Origin: an uncultured Phycisphaerales bacterium
Lineage (GTDB): Bacteria > Planctomycetota > Phycisphaerae > Phycisphaerales > SM1A02
DNA length: 64,000 nucleotides
Reading direction: 5' to 3'
NCBI GenBank assembly: GCA_949373145.1
Contig: CASICI010000002.1
Coordinates: 1-64,000 of the forward strand
Shown: one piece after another, positions 29,029-37,472 of the stretch
Position numbering within the stretch: the first letter of the stretch is position 1
How the letters are laid out: the number at the start of each line of letters is the position of its first letter
Translations under genes and position numbers: made by a program
The notes under the pieces: generated by a model
Database searches by the model: none
Seen by the model: only the letters and a program-made list of their open reading frames with translations
Told to the model about the DNA's origin: nothing

Positions 29029-29730
29029 GTGCATCAAGGCTCTTGTCATCCTGAGAAACACTGTTTCAAGCACCTCGGGCGTGTTTCCTACGCCGAGGCT
29101 CTCGAAAGACAGCGAGCCTGTCATGCCGAGCTGGTGGCGGCTCGCCAGGATGGTGGCGGTGAGATGACCGTCTTCACCCTGGAGCATCACCCTCCTGTGA
29201 TCACCGTGACCCGACGCCCCGGAGTCCGTGCCAATCTTCTGGCGACACCGGAGCATCTGCTCGAGCGGGGAATCGAACTCGTCGACACCGACCGTGGGGG
29301 GGACATCACCTACCACGGTCCGGGACAACTGGTCGCCTACCCGATTCTCGATCTGAATCGCCTGGGGCTGCGCATTCATCCCTACATGCGCCTGTTGGAA
29401 GACGTCGTGATCGAGACGGTGGCAGCCTTTGGCGTGCAGGCCGGGCGGGAAGATGGTGCGACCGGAGTCTGGGTCGCCGCCGGCACGCCCGAGGCGCGCA
29501 AGATCGCTGCTCTGGGCGTCCGACTGAGTCGCTGGTGTTCGATGCACGGGCTCGCCTTGAACGTCGATCCCGATCTGTCCCATTTCGATCTGATCGTGCC
29601 CTGTGGACTCACCGGCAGACCGGTGACCAGTCTCCGGCGAGAGCTTGGTGACCGCTGTCCTTCACTGGACAGCGTGCGTCTGGCCCTCGAAGAGGCGTTC
29701 GACGCCGCGATCGAGCGACTGACCGGGTGA
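29029..29730 (+). CDS. lipB: octanoyl-[acyl-carrier-protein]:protein octanoyltransferase
   Basis: LipB moves octanoate from acyl carrier protein to the lipoyl domains of 2-oxoacid dehydrogenases and the glycine cleavage H protein. The 233-residue protein has the family signature RGGDITYHGPGQLVAYPI, and the acyl-accepting Cys in FDLIVPCGL, with the conserved Lys/His pair in ARKIAALGVRLSRWCSMHGLALN. The start is taken as the GTG at 29029; the N-terminal HLGRVSYAEALE is within the normal range. lipA is not in the window. The gene diverges from lpxA and converges on the ompH-like gene. Confidence 0.95.
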   Translation: MHQGSCHPEKHCFKHLGRVSYAEALERQRACHAELVAARQDGGGEMTVFTLEHHPPVITVTRRPGVRANLLATPEHLLERGIELVDTDRGGDITYHGPGQLVAYPILDLNRLGLRIHPYMRLLEDVVIETVAAFGVQAGREDGATGVWVAAGTPEARKIAALGVRLSRWCSMHGLALNVDPDLSHFDLIVPCGLTGRPVTSLRRELGDRCPSLDSVRLALEEAFDAAIERLTG

Positions 29731-29757
29731 AACCGGCGTGTTCAGGACCTCGCGGGT

Positions 29758-30468
29758 TCAGCCGAGATCGAGTTCCTTCAGCACCTTGGCGGTGAGGTCG
29801 ATCGAATCGGGGTAGCGCAGGAACGGGCGCATCTGAATCTGAAGCATCGCTTGTTCGACCGAGCTGTTGAGAAAGGGTTCCGAGGTCGGGATGTAGCGAT
29901 ACACCAGGTCGATCTGGGCCTTGTCGGCGACCACTTCGATTGCTTCGATCAGGTCTCGGTAGCTTCGTTCGAGCTGCTCCGCCTGCAGCTGGGCCATGCG
30001 CCCCTGAGCCATCTGCGCGAACTGCTGATATTCCTGCATGAGGCCCTGCATCCGTGCCTGCGCCTCGGGGAAGTTGGGATCCTCTTCACCGATCTCGCCG
30101 AATTCATCCTGAATGGACTTCTGGCGATCGGAGAACTCCGAGTCCAGTTCTCTCAATTCGCTTTCGAGGTCCTGTCGTTCGCCGGCGTACACCTCCGACT
30201 GGATCATCTCCTTGATGATGCGATCGATGTGCACCGCGCCGATGCTCCAGGCACGCGAGGTCGCTTCATCGTTCCAGGCGATGCGTCCTTCTTCGTTTCG
30301 GATCACCAGAGGCTTCTCGCCTTCGAGCTCCAGCGAGGAGGCGGGACCGAGGGCCTCCGCCGCGAGTCTGGCTGAGTCCGCGATCGACGGTGTGGGTTGG
30401 GGGCGAAGCAGGGCCGCTGTCGCGGCGACGAGCGCAAGCACGATGAGGGTTCGGTCGAAGGTTCGCAT
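29758..30468 (-). CDS. OmpH/Skp-family periplasmic chaperone
   Basis: The 236-residue protein has a weak signal anchor (LIVLALVAATAALL) and a long coiled-coil region of about 90 residues rich in Glu and Gln (ERQDLESELRELDSEFSDRQ, then QGLMQEYQQFAQMAQGRM). That is the Skp/OmpH plan: a trimeric holder of unfolded outer-membrane proteins. The C-terminal globular part (YIPTSEPFLNSSVEQAMLQI) is larger than in the E. coli protein. It sits 36 bases after lepA on the same strand and may share its transcript. It fits the PpiD-like gene at 22442 as part of outer-membrane biogenesis. Confidence 0.75.
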   Translation of the reverse strand: MRTFDRTLIVLALVAATAALLRPQPTPSIADSARLAAEALGPASSLELEGEKPLVIRNEEGRIAWNDEATSRAWSIGAVHIDRIIKEMIQSEVYAGERQDLESELRELDSEFSDRQKSIQDEFGEIGEEDPNFPEAQARMQGLMQEYQQFAQMAQGRMAQLQAEQLERSYRDLIEAIEVVADKAQIDLVYRYIPTSEPFLNSSVEQAMLQIQMRPFLRYPDSIDLTAKVLKELDLG

Positions 30469-30504
30469 TGGGTCACGTCCAATCGTGGTCGGGGGTTCTC
30501 TTGG

Positions 30505-32319
30505 TCATTCCTGTTCGAGCACGGCCATGAACGCTTCCTGGGGGATGTTCACGCTGCCGATGGTCTTCATACGCTGCTTGCCCGCTTTTTGTTTCTCGAG
30601 GAGCTTGCGTTTACGACTGATGTCGCCGCCGTAGCACTTGGCGGTCACGTTTTTTCTGAGAGCCTTCACGGATTCGCGAGCGATGATCTTGCCGCCGATG
30701 GCCGCCTGCAGCGCGATCTCGAACTGGTGTCGATCGATCTGCTTGCGCAGCTTCTTGAGGATCGCCCGACTGCGGTTTTCCGCCGTGAACCGGTGGCAGA
30801 TCAGGCTGAGCGCTTCGACCGGTTCGCCGTTGACCATGATCGAGACCTTCACCAGATTGTCCTTCCGGTAGCCGGTGATCTCGTAGTCCATGGTGCCGTA
30901 GCCACGGGTGATCGACTTCAACTTGTCGTAGAAGTCGTAGATGATCTCCGCGAGCGGCAGTTCAAAGTCGAGGATCTGCCTGGTCTCGCTCAGGAACTGC
31001 TGGCCCTTGAAGAGGCCGCGGCGTCCGTCGCAGAGTTTCATCAGATCACCGATGTTCTCATTGGGGCAGATCATCTCGAGTTTGACGATCGGTTCGCGGA
31101 TGCCCTCGATCTGGCTGGGGTCGGGCAGATCCGCGGGGTTCTGGATCTCGACGCTCGTGCCGTCCCGTCGATCGATCATGTAGGAGACCGTGGGCGCGGT
31201 CTGCACGATCTCGACGTTGCCTTCGCGTTCGAGTCGTTCCTGAACGATGTCCATGTGCAGCAGGCCGAGAAAACCGCAGCGGAATCCGAAACCGAGTGCT
31301 TCGGAGTGCTGGGCTTCGTAGGTGAAACTCGCGTCGTTGAGATGCAGTTTCTCCATCGCCTCGCGCAGCGTTTCGAAGTCGCTCTTCTTGCCGCCTTCGC
31401 CCGAGCTCGATGGATAGAAGTCGCAGAAGACCATCTGGTTGGGTTCTTCGTACCCCGGCAGCGCTTCCGGAGCGGGGTCGTTCTGGAGCGTCACGGTATC
31501 ACCCACTCGGACATCGCCGAGCGTCTTGATCGACGCGACCATCCAGCCGGCCTCGTTGGTCTCGAGAGTCTTGACCCGGACCGGAAAGGGGGTGTTCTTG
31601 CCGAGATCGGTGACCGTCCAGTGGCGACCGGTTCCCATCATCAGGATCTTCTGGCCGATCTCGAGTCTGCCGTCGAAGACACGGGTCGAGACCACCACGC
31701 CTCGGTAGTCGTCGTAATGGCTGTCGAAGATCAGTGCGCGCAGTTTTTCGCACTTGGGCTGTGGGGGATCGGGGAAGCGCTCGCAAATCGCGTCGAGCAG
31801 CTCCTTGATGCCCTGGCCGGTCTTGGCCGACACGAGGATGCAGTCCTCCGCGGGCAGTCCGAAGACCTGTTCGATCTCCATCGCGACACGGTCGGGGTCC
31901 GCGGCTGGAAGGTCGATCTTGTTGATGACTGGAATGAGTTCAAGATCGTTCTCCACCGCCAGGTACGCATTGGCCACGGTCTGAGCCTGGATGCCTTGTG
32001 CGGCATCCACCACCAGCACGGCGCCTTCGCATGCGGTCAGGGCTCGGGAGACTTCGTACGTGAAGTCGACGTGCCCGGGCGTGTCGATGAAGTTCAACTG
32101 GAAGTCTTCACCATCATGCTTCCAGGGGACGGTCACCGCGGCGGCCTTGATGGTGATGCCGCGCTCGCGCTCGAGTTCCATCGAGTCGAGCAGCTGTTCC
32201 TTCTGCTTGCGGGCATCCACTGCACGGGTTTCCTGCATCAGACGGTCGGCCAGGGTGCTTTTCCCGTGGTCGATGTGGGCGATGATCGAGAAGTTTCTGA
32301 TCTTCACGGCGTGCTGCAC
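30505..32319 (-). CDS. lepA: elongation factor 4 (LepA), translation GTPase
   Basis: LepA back-translocates or remodels stalled ribosomes. The 604-residue protein has the G domain with FSIIAHIDHGKSTLADRLM (G1), RERGITIKAAAVTV (G2), IDTPGHVDF (G3) and VINKIDLP (G4), then domains II and III, and the LepA-specific C-terminal domain ending in AKCYGGDISRKRKLLEKQKAGKQRMK, the diagnostic LepA tail. Length and order are normal. The start ATG at 32319 gives the usual MQHAVKIRNFSIIAHIDHGK. The ompH-like gene follows; nadD lies 128 bases upstream on the same strand. Confidence 0.97.
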   Translation of the reverse strand: MQHAVKIRNFSIIAHIDHGKSTLADRLMQETRAVDARKQKEQLLDSMELERERGITIKAAAVTVPWKHDGEDFQLNFIDTPGHVDFTYEVSRALTACEGAVLVVDAAQGIQAQTVANAYLAVENDLELIPVINKIDLPAADPDRVAMEIEQVFGLPAEDCILVSAKTGQGIKELLDAICERFPDPPQPKCEKLRALIFDSHYDDYRGVVVSTRVFDGRLEIGQKILMMGTGRHWTVTDLGKNTPFPVRVKTLETNEAGWMVASIKTLGDVRVGDTVTLQNDPAPEALPGYEEPNQMVFCDFYPSSSGEGGKKSDFETLREAMEKLHLNDASFTYEAQHSEALGFGFRCGFLGLLHMDIVQERLEREGNVEIVQTAPTVSYMIDRRDGTSVEIQNPADLPDPSQIEGIREPIVKLEMICPNENIGDLMKLCDGRRGLFKGQQFLSETRQILDFELPLAEIIYDFYDKLKSITRGYGTMDYEITGYRKDNLVKVSIMVNGEPVEALSLICHRFTAENRSRAILKKLRKQIDRHQFEIALQAAIGGKIIARESVKALRKNVTAKCYGGDISRKRKLLEKQKAGKQRMKTIGSVNIPQEAFMAVLEQE

Positions 32320-32447
32320 TGCTTCGTTGGGTGGTGGGTAGGTGCTCGGACTCTTGAATGTCCCATGATAGGGCTTCTCGCCCCCTCAAGGTTCGATCGT
32401 TCAAGAAAGCTGCTCGACTTTGCGCTGGGGCGAAGCCGGGCGACGTC

Positions 32448-33107
32448 TCATTCTTCGGATCCGTCCGCCTCATTCCGCCCGTAGAGACCATGTGACCGGA
32501 TGTAGGCGGCCACTTCCGGCAGGAGTTGGTCGTCGAGCGGGCTCTCGCTCGAGAGATCGCTGCGGATCTCCTCGGAGCGGTCGGTTCGCCTGGGAAGATC
32601 GAGGACTCGGTCGCGCCATGCCCGGGAATCTTCCGGAAAAAGCGCCCCCAGGGCATCCTGAAGTGCTTCCACCTCTTGTTCACCTCGAGGCATGACCAAT
32701 GGCTCGGCCAGCGTCATGATTTCCTGCCAGGCTCGCCAGGTCCGGAAGTTCATGGCCTGATCGGCTCCGATGAGAAGTCGCAACCGGCAGTCCTGCCATC
32801 GCGCCATCGTGTGGAGCTGTCGAAGGGTGTCGACCATGTAGGTGGCACCTTCGCGATCGACTTCGATCGAAGACACGCTGGCTCCGGGGTCGTTTCCAAG
32901 GGCGGCTTCGAGCATGGCGATTCGGTGCCGTCCCGAGGTCGGTTGGGCGTCCATTTTCTGCGGATTGCATCCAGCGGGAATGAACAGGACGTGGTCCGCG
33001 GCGATCGTCTTCGCCGCCAGCATCGGCAGAGTCAGGTGGGCCCGGTGGGGTGGGTCGAAGGTTCCCCCGAACACCAGGACGGTGGGTCGTTCTGCTGCGT
33101 TGTTCAT
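32448..33107 (-). CDS. nadD: nicotinate-nucleotide adenylyltransferase
   Basis: NadD joins ATP and nicotinate mononucleotide to deamido-NAD. The 219-residue protein has the nucleotidyltransferase motif VFGGTFDPPHRAHL (the HxGH-type motif reads PHRAH), then HVLFIPAGCNPQK and LLIGADQAMNF, all typical of NadD. The end is a poorly conserved tail with IRSHGLYG, which also matches the family. It overlaps the upstream nucleoside phosphorylase gene by four bases (ATGA), so the two are translated together. This pairing puts NAD synthesis next to a nucleoside salvage enzyme. Confidence 0.93.
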   Translation of the reverse strand: MNNAAERPTVLVFGGTFDPPHRAHLTLPMLAAKTIAADHVLFIPAGCNPQKMDAQPTSGRHRIAMLEAALGNDPGASVSSIEVDREGATYMVDTLRQLHTMARWQDCRLRLLIGADQAMNFRTWRAWQEIMTLAEPLVMPRGEQEVEALQDALGALFPEDSRAWRDRVLDLPRRTDRSEEIRSDLSSESPLDDQLLPEVAAYIRSHGLYGRNEADGSEE

Positions 33108-33769
33108 GACGCAGGTCTCGTTTCAAGCGAGGTGGTGATGTGGTTCGCCAACGATTCCAGAACTTTTTCTCCGCTCTTCTTCATGACTCGCATGCGACCG
33201 ATCAGAGAGGGAGTTCTGAGAATGCTCGCAGCGATCGCCCCTTTCGCCGCACGGCCTCGATGATCCACCCATTGGTCGCATCCCGGAGGAAGTGTCTCAT
33301 CCAGCCCGTCGCTGATGCCTCGAAGAATTCCGAAGGTCCACCCTCGTTGGTGGGCCGCCTGGGCGAAGGCCAGTGATTCCATGTCGACGATCGAACATCC
33401 GAGGTGAAGATGCAGGGCTCGACGGGCGGGTCTGGAATTGACCAGCCGCGTGCTGCTGGTCCCCGTGACCCGAGGGACTCCGCAGGATGCAGGCAGGCGC
33501 CACGACGTTTCGATTCGAACATTCCCCGGTGCCACCGCGGCCTCCAGATCGACCACATCTCCCGTATTCAGCTCTTCGACGAGGCTTCCGGCCAGTCCTG
33601 CCAGAATCACCGGGGCCTCGGGATTTCGATTCAGGCCCACCCATCTGGTGACGCCTTCCTTGCCCGGGCCACAGCAGAGCACGCGCAGGCCGGTGGCGGC
33701 AAGCTGGCGCTGCAACACCTTCCGCTCGAATTCGAGGGGGCAGAGGATGATCGGATCTCGATCTGGCAT
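33104..33769 (-). CDS. nucleoside phosphorylase / MTA-SAH nucleosidase-like protein
   Basis: The 221-residue protein belongs to the PNP/UDP phosphorylase superfamily: ILAGLAGSLVEELNTGDVV is the typical GxAGxL-type strand region, and CSIVDMESLAFAQAA holds the substrate-contacting Met-Glu (VDMES). RGISDGLDE carries the active-site Asp. It resembles MTA/SAH nucleosidases and hopanoid-associated phosphorylases more than purine nucleoside phosphorylase, so the reaction may be hydrolysis of methylthioadenosine, S-adenosylhomocysteine or futalosine. The substrate cannot be fixed from sequence. It starts the pair with nadD (four-base overlap). Confidence 0.75.
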   Translation of the reverse strand: MPDRDPIILCPLEFERKVLQRQLAATGLRVLCCGPGKEGVTRWVGLNRNPEAPVILAGLAGSLVEELNTGDVVDLEAAVAPGNVRIETSWRLPASCGVPRVTGTSSTRLVNSRPARRALHLHLGCSIVDMESLAFAQAAHQRGWTFGILRGISDGLDETLPPGCDQWVDHRGRAAKGAIAASILRTPSLIGRMRVMKKSGEKVLESLANHITTSLETRPAS

Positions 33770-33852
33770 GGCCGGAGGGTAGCAGGATCAAGACTTTTCC
33801 TCGGTGGCTTGCCTCGTGGGATTTCATCTGTAACATGTCCTGTTCACGATTA

Positions 33853-33927
33853 GGCCCCTTCGTCTAGTCAGGTCCAGGACACCAGGTTTTCATCCTGGTA
33901 ACAGGGGTTCGAATCCCCTAGGGGTCA
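33853..33927 (+). tRNA. tRNA-Glu (anticodon TTC)
   Basis: The sequence folds into a 75-base cloverleaf: acceptor GGCCCCT/AGGGGTC with a G2-U71 pair as is usual for glutamate tRNAs, anticodon stem CCAGG/CCTGG with a 7-base loop carrying TTC, and a T arm with GGTTCGAATCC. The discriminator is A, and CCA is not encoded. An intrinsic terminator follows four bases downstream. Confidence 0.95.
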
Positions 33928-33930
33928 CTT

Positions 33931-33978
33931 GAAGGACGCGGTTCCCGTTCAACGGAATTCGCGTCCTTCTTTTTTTTT
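33931..33978 (+). terminator. intrinsic terminator of tRNA-Glu
   Basis: GAAGGACGCG at 33931-33940 pairs perfectly with CGCGTCCTTC at 33960-33969, and a run of ten Ts follows from 33969. It is the strongest terminator in the window. Confidence 0.93.
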
Positions 33979-34101
33979 GCCATCAGGCCTCCCGGCGATC
34001 GGAAGGATCGATCATGGCACCATGGGCCTCTGCGATTCGTTGAAGATGGCTCGAGCGTCTCGTCGCGGGTTTTCGCGTGTGATGGGGTACGATCACCATC
34101 C

Positions 34102-34857
34102 GTGTGGAGCGTCTCGATCATCTTCGTCATCACGTTGCTGGACGGTACTCGGGCAGCTTCCTGGGCCGCCATGTCGGCCGGTGCTCTACTCGGACGCGCG
34201 GGTACGGTCATGCAGCATGGTCAGGACGAGCCTTCGGTCGTTCAAGGGCTGCTGTCTCGAGCCGCCACGCTCGAACGCGTTTCGGCACCTGCCGACCTCG
34301 AAACGCTCTGGGACACGAAACGATTTCTGGCCGCGTTGGACGAACCTGATTCCGAACGGGATGCCTTCGCTTTCTTTTTCGGACGATTGGAACAGATCAC
34401 GCGCAGCGACCGTTCCCTGATCGGGCCTGCCGAGTGCTTCGTTCGTGTTCATGAAGTCGGTCCGGTCATCGTGCTGGCGTCACCCGATGACCTCGAGTCC
34501 TGCGCGATTTCGGATCAGGTCGTGGTCGAAGGTTGGTTCCGCGCCGTGGAGATCGCGCGCGCACGCGATGGTCTCGACCGGCGCTATCCGGTCTTCGTCG
34601 GTCGTCTTCGCGTTCAGGCCGGGGGAGGTCTCGAGGTCGAGCCATCACTGGTGGTGGGCCTGCTCTGCCTCCTGCTTGGCGGCATCTGGTGGATCATTCG
34701 TCGGCGGATGGGTCGTTCCTCGCCCGCACGGCGCGCCATGGCACCTTCTTCGAGCCTTGATTCCAAACTTGAAACGATCGATCAGGACGAAGATCTTCCA
34801 ACCGATCCGGTGAGAGCCCTCGACGAACTGGCTCGTCGCGGCGATGATCCACGCTAG
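34102..34857 (+). CDS. membrane protein of unknown function
   Basis: The 251-residue protein starts at a GTG with a hydrophobic N-terminus (VSIIFVITLL), has a soluble middle and a second membrane helix near residue 185 (LVVGLLCLLLGGIWWII) followed by Arg residues, and ends in an acidic tail with DPVRALDELARR. The middle contains a strand-rich stretch (ECFVRVHEVGPVIVLASPDD and VFVGRLRV) that may form an OB-like fold. No domain is recognised. aroB follows 12 bases later on the same strand, so this is probably the first gene of an operon with aroB and perhaps the ParA pair. Confidence 0.6.
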   Translation: MWSVSIIFVITLLDGTRAASWAAMSAGALLGRAGTVMQHGQDEPSVVQGLLSRAATLERVSAPADLETLWDTKRFLAALDEPDSERDAFAFFFGRLEQITRSDRSLIGPAECFVRVHEVGPVIVLASPDDLESCAISDQVVVEGWFRAVEIARARDGLDRRYPVFVGRLRVQAGGGLEVEPSLVVGLLCLLLGGIWWIIRRRMGRSSPARRAMAPSSSLDSKLETIDQDEDLPTDPVRALDELARRGDDPR

Positions 34858-34869
34858 GAAGGCCTTCAC

Positions 34870-36000
34870 ATGACCACGCTGCATGTCCCCCTCGACTCTC
34901 ACGCCTACGACGTCACCATCGAAGCCGGCGCTCGTACTCGAACCGGTGCGTTGCTGGCACGCGCTCTTGGTGAGACCGCCGGCCGAAGAATTCTGCTGGT
35001 GGCGGACGCCGCGGTTTCCGAGACCCACGCGGAAGTCGTCGCGGCCTCGCTCGAAGCGGCCGGTTTCGAGATCGCGTTCGTCACCGTCGAGGCGACGGAA
35101 GCCAACAAGTCTCTGGAGGCGTTCGAAGCCCTGCTGAAGGCGGCGGCGGGACAGAAGATCGATCGCTCCGGTGCGGTGGTCTCGGTCGGCGGCGGGATCA
35201 TCTGCGACCTCGCCGGCTACGTGGCCGCCTCCTGGCTGCGGGGACTCCCGGTCTTTCATGTTCCAACGACCCTTCTGGCGATGGTCGATGCGGCCATCGG
35301 GGGCAAGACCGGCGTGAATCTTCCACTCCCGGACGGTGCGCTGGGAAAGAACCTGGTCGGTGCATTCTGGCAACCGGTGGGGGTGCTGTCTGATCCGGAA
35401 GTTCTTGAAACCCTGCCCGAACGAGAACGTGCCTGCGGACTCGCCGAATGTGTGAAGCATGCGCTCGTCGCTGACTGGTCTCTTCTCGAGGCGCTGCGTG
35501 CGGAGGCCCCCGACATTCTGGCGGGTCGGCTTTCGACGTCCATGGCGTTGATCGCCAGATGCGCCTCCACCAAGGTGGCCATCGTCTCCGGTGATGAACG
35601 AGAGGAAGCCGGTCCCGGTGCGGGGGTCGCTCGAGCGTTTCTGAATCTCGGACATACCTTCGCTCATGCGATCGAGCCTTTGCCCGAGCTCGAGCTCAAG
35701 CACGGGGAAGCGGTCGCGATCGGCTTGATGGCTGCCGGCGCCTGCGCCCAGACACTCGGGCATTGGGGGGGGGCGGAATCCGAGGCCCTGCAGAGCACGC
35801 TCGAGGCTTGCGCATTGCCGATCACTCTTTCCCAGCCGCTCAAGCGGGGGCGTCTGATCGACCGGATGGGCTGGGACAAGAAAGTTCGTCAGGGCACCCT
35901 GACGATCGTGGTCCCAGACGGACGAGGGTCCGTCTCAATGGTCCCCGGGCCATCTCTCGAGCTTCTGGAAGCGGGTTGGGCCGCGGTGGGCGCGAGCTGA
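34870..36000 (+). CDS. aroB: 3-dehydroquinate synthase
   Basis: AroB cyclises DAHP to 3-dehydroquinate, step two of the shikimate pathway. The 376-residue protein has the NAD site GAVVSVGGGIICDLAGYVAA, the lysines and Glu of VPTTLLAMVDAAIGGKTGVN, GLAECVKHALV, and the metal-ligand His residues in NLGHTFAHAIE and KHGEAVAIG. Length and order match the bacterial enzyme. It lies 12 bases after the membrane-protein gene; a 57-base gap with GAGGAG leads to the ParA-CBM gene on the same strand. No other shikimate genes are in the window. Confidence 0.95.
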   Translation: MTTLHVPLDSHAYDVTIEAGARTRTGALLARALGETAGRRILLVADAAVSETHAEVVAASLEAAGFEIAFVTVEATEANKSLEAFEALLKAAAGQKIDRSGAVVSVGGGIICDLAGYVAASWLRGLPVFHVPTTLLAMVDAAIGGKTGVNLPLPDGALGKNLVGAFWQPVGVLSDPEVLETLPERERACGLAECVKHALVADWSLLEALRAEAPDILAGRLSTSMALIARCASTKVAIVSGDEREEAGPGAGVARAFLNLGHTFAHAIEPLPELELKHGEAVAIGLMAAGACAQTLGHWGGAESEALQSTLEACALPITLSQPLKRGRLIDRMGWDKKVRQGTLTIVVPDGRGSVSMVPGPSLELLEAGWAAVGAS

Positions 36001-36057
36001 TACCGAATCTGAAGAAAAAACGGACCTTGCACCGATAAGAGGTTTGAGGAGACCGTT

Positions 36058-37458
36058 TTGCGCACGATCGCGATTGTCAATCAAAAGGGTGGCTGTGGAA
36101 AGACGACCACCGCGATCAATCTGAGTGCGGAACTGGCCCACCGTTCCCTGCGAACGCTGCTCGTCGATCTGGACCCTCAGGGCCACTGTGCCGCCGGCCT
36201 CAATGTGCCCGAGAAATCGATCGTGCGCGGTGTCGAGGTCGTTCTGGAAAGTGATCTTCGCTACCACGATTCGAGCATCGACGACATGCTCTGGGAAGTG
36301 GGCAGCGGGCTGAAGCTGCTGCCGAGCACCGTGCAGCTGACGCGATTTGAAAGTGCGGATCTCGGCACCGACGACCGCAAGGACCGGGATCGACGTCTGG
36401 AGCGTTTTCTCGCTCAGATCGAAGACGACTACGACTTCTGCATCGTCGATTGCCCTCCGGCCATCGGCTGGCTGACCTTCAATGCCCTGCGAGCCGCGGA
36501 CGAGACGCTGGTCCCGGTCGAGACGGGCTACTTCGCGCTTCGCGGTGCGATCCGGCAGGCGGAAACGATCGCTTCGGTGGTCGAAAAGATCGGACGTCCT
36601 CTCGATTTCTTCATGCTTCCGACCCTGCATGACGAGACCTCGACCCGATCCGAGAACATCCTCGCCTCATTGCGAACCCGTTTCGGTGATGACGTGGTGC
36701 CGACGGTCATTCGCGACCATGAGTCGATTCGCGAGGCGACCAGCGTCGGGCAGCCGGTCAGGGAGTTCGCGCCGAATTCCGAAGCCGCCGCCGATTTCGC
36801 CGGGCTCGCCGACTGGGTGCAGGGCCACGAACAGACTGAGATCGCCCTCGAACGGGCTCATCGACGCAAGGCGTCGATTCAGGCGCAATCTGATGATGAT
36901 CCTCGTCCTCCGGTGCAGGAGCCTCCTCCGGACGAGATCCGTGAATTCAAGCCGGACGTCGAGCCCGAGGTCAACTCCCGAGTCGCCGATCTGCTGCACC
37001 GCGTCAAGGCCTCCAGCCCGCAGGGCTCTTCCGCGGGGCTGACCAACGAAGTGCCGAAGACCGATCTGGACCGAGCGAAAGCCGCACGCCGGGATGATGT
37101 CCCGCTCGTGGTCGAGCATGACCTGGACACGGGTGATGCCACGATTCAGTTCGGAGCGATTGCCAAGGGGAAGACGACCATCTTCCGGCAGCCAGTGTCC
37201 GATGACATCGAATCGATCGCCGTGACCGGGGACTTCTGTGGTTGGGACCCGAAGGGAAAGCCCATGCGGTGCAACCTCAAGGACGGAACACACGAATTGG
37301 TTTTAAAGCTTGCGCCCGGACGTCATGAATATCAACTTGTGATCAACGGTTCGCTCGCACCTGATGACTACGCACAAGAATCAAAGGCAATCCTGGGACT
37401 GCCCAGTCGCAGCATCGTGGTCGTGGAGCCTGCGCGCACCACGTCGCCATCCAACTGA
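36058..37458 (+). CDS. ParA-family ATPase fused to an AMPK/CBM48-like glycogen-binding module
   Basis: The 466-residue protein starts at a TTG with GAGGAG upstream. Residues 1-250 are a complete ParA-type ATPase: the deviant Walker A KGGCGKTTTAIN (about 10-21) with the signature Lys, VDLDPQG (Walker A'), FCIVDCPPAIGWLTFNAL (Walker B) and LVPVETGYFALRGA. A Pro/Glu-rich linker of about 100 residues (QEPPPDEIREFKPDVEPEV) follows. The last 80 residues are an immunoglobulin-like module of the AMPK/CBM48 (isoamylase N-terminal) type: ESIAVTGDFCGWDPKGKPM, then LKLAPGRHEYQLVINGSL and an ending IVVVEPA. The Trp in DFCGWDP is the carbohydrate-stacking position in this family. ParA ATPases usually place DNA, plasmids or protein cargo in the cell; the added module suggests glycan or protein tethering. 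The next gene follows 14 bases later. Confidence 0.8.
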   Translation: MRTIAIVNQKGGCGKTTTAINLSAELAHRSLRTLLVDLDPQGHCAAGLNVPEKSIVRGVEVVLESDLRYHDSSIDDMLWEVGSGLKLLPSTVQLTRFESADLGTDDRKDRDRRLERFLAQIEDDYDFCIVDCPPAIGWLTFNALRAADETLVPVETGYFALRGAIRQAETIASVVEKIGRPLDFFMLPTLHDETSTRSENILASLRTRFGDDVVPTVIRDHESIREATSVGQPVREFAPNSEAAADFAGLADWVQGHEQTEIALERAHRRKASIQAQSDDDPRPPVQEPPPDEIREFKPDVEPEVNSRVADLLHRVKASSPQGSSAGLTNEVPKTDLDRAKAARRDDVPLVVEHDLDTGDATIQFGAIAKGKTTIFRQPVSDDIESIAVTGDFCGWDPKGKPMRCNLKDGTHELVLKLAPGRHEYQLVINGSLAPDDYAQESKAILGLPSRSIVVVEPARTTSPSN

Positions 37459-37472
37459 ACCCGAGGTCTTTC

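Noticed and set aside
30397-32484. Open frame of 695 codons on the plus strand
   Set aside because: Antisense to lepA over its full length, with no domain and a composition that reflects lepA third-position bias.
32526-33263. Plus-strand frame of 245 codons opposite nadD and the phosphorylase gene
   Set aside because: Both strands are open here because of high GC; the minus-strand genes have clear NadD and phosphorylase motifs and a four-base overlap.
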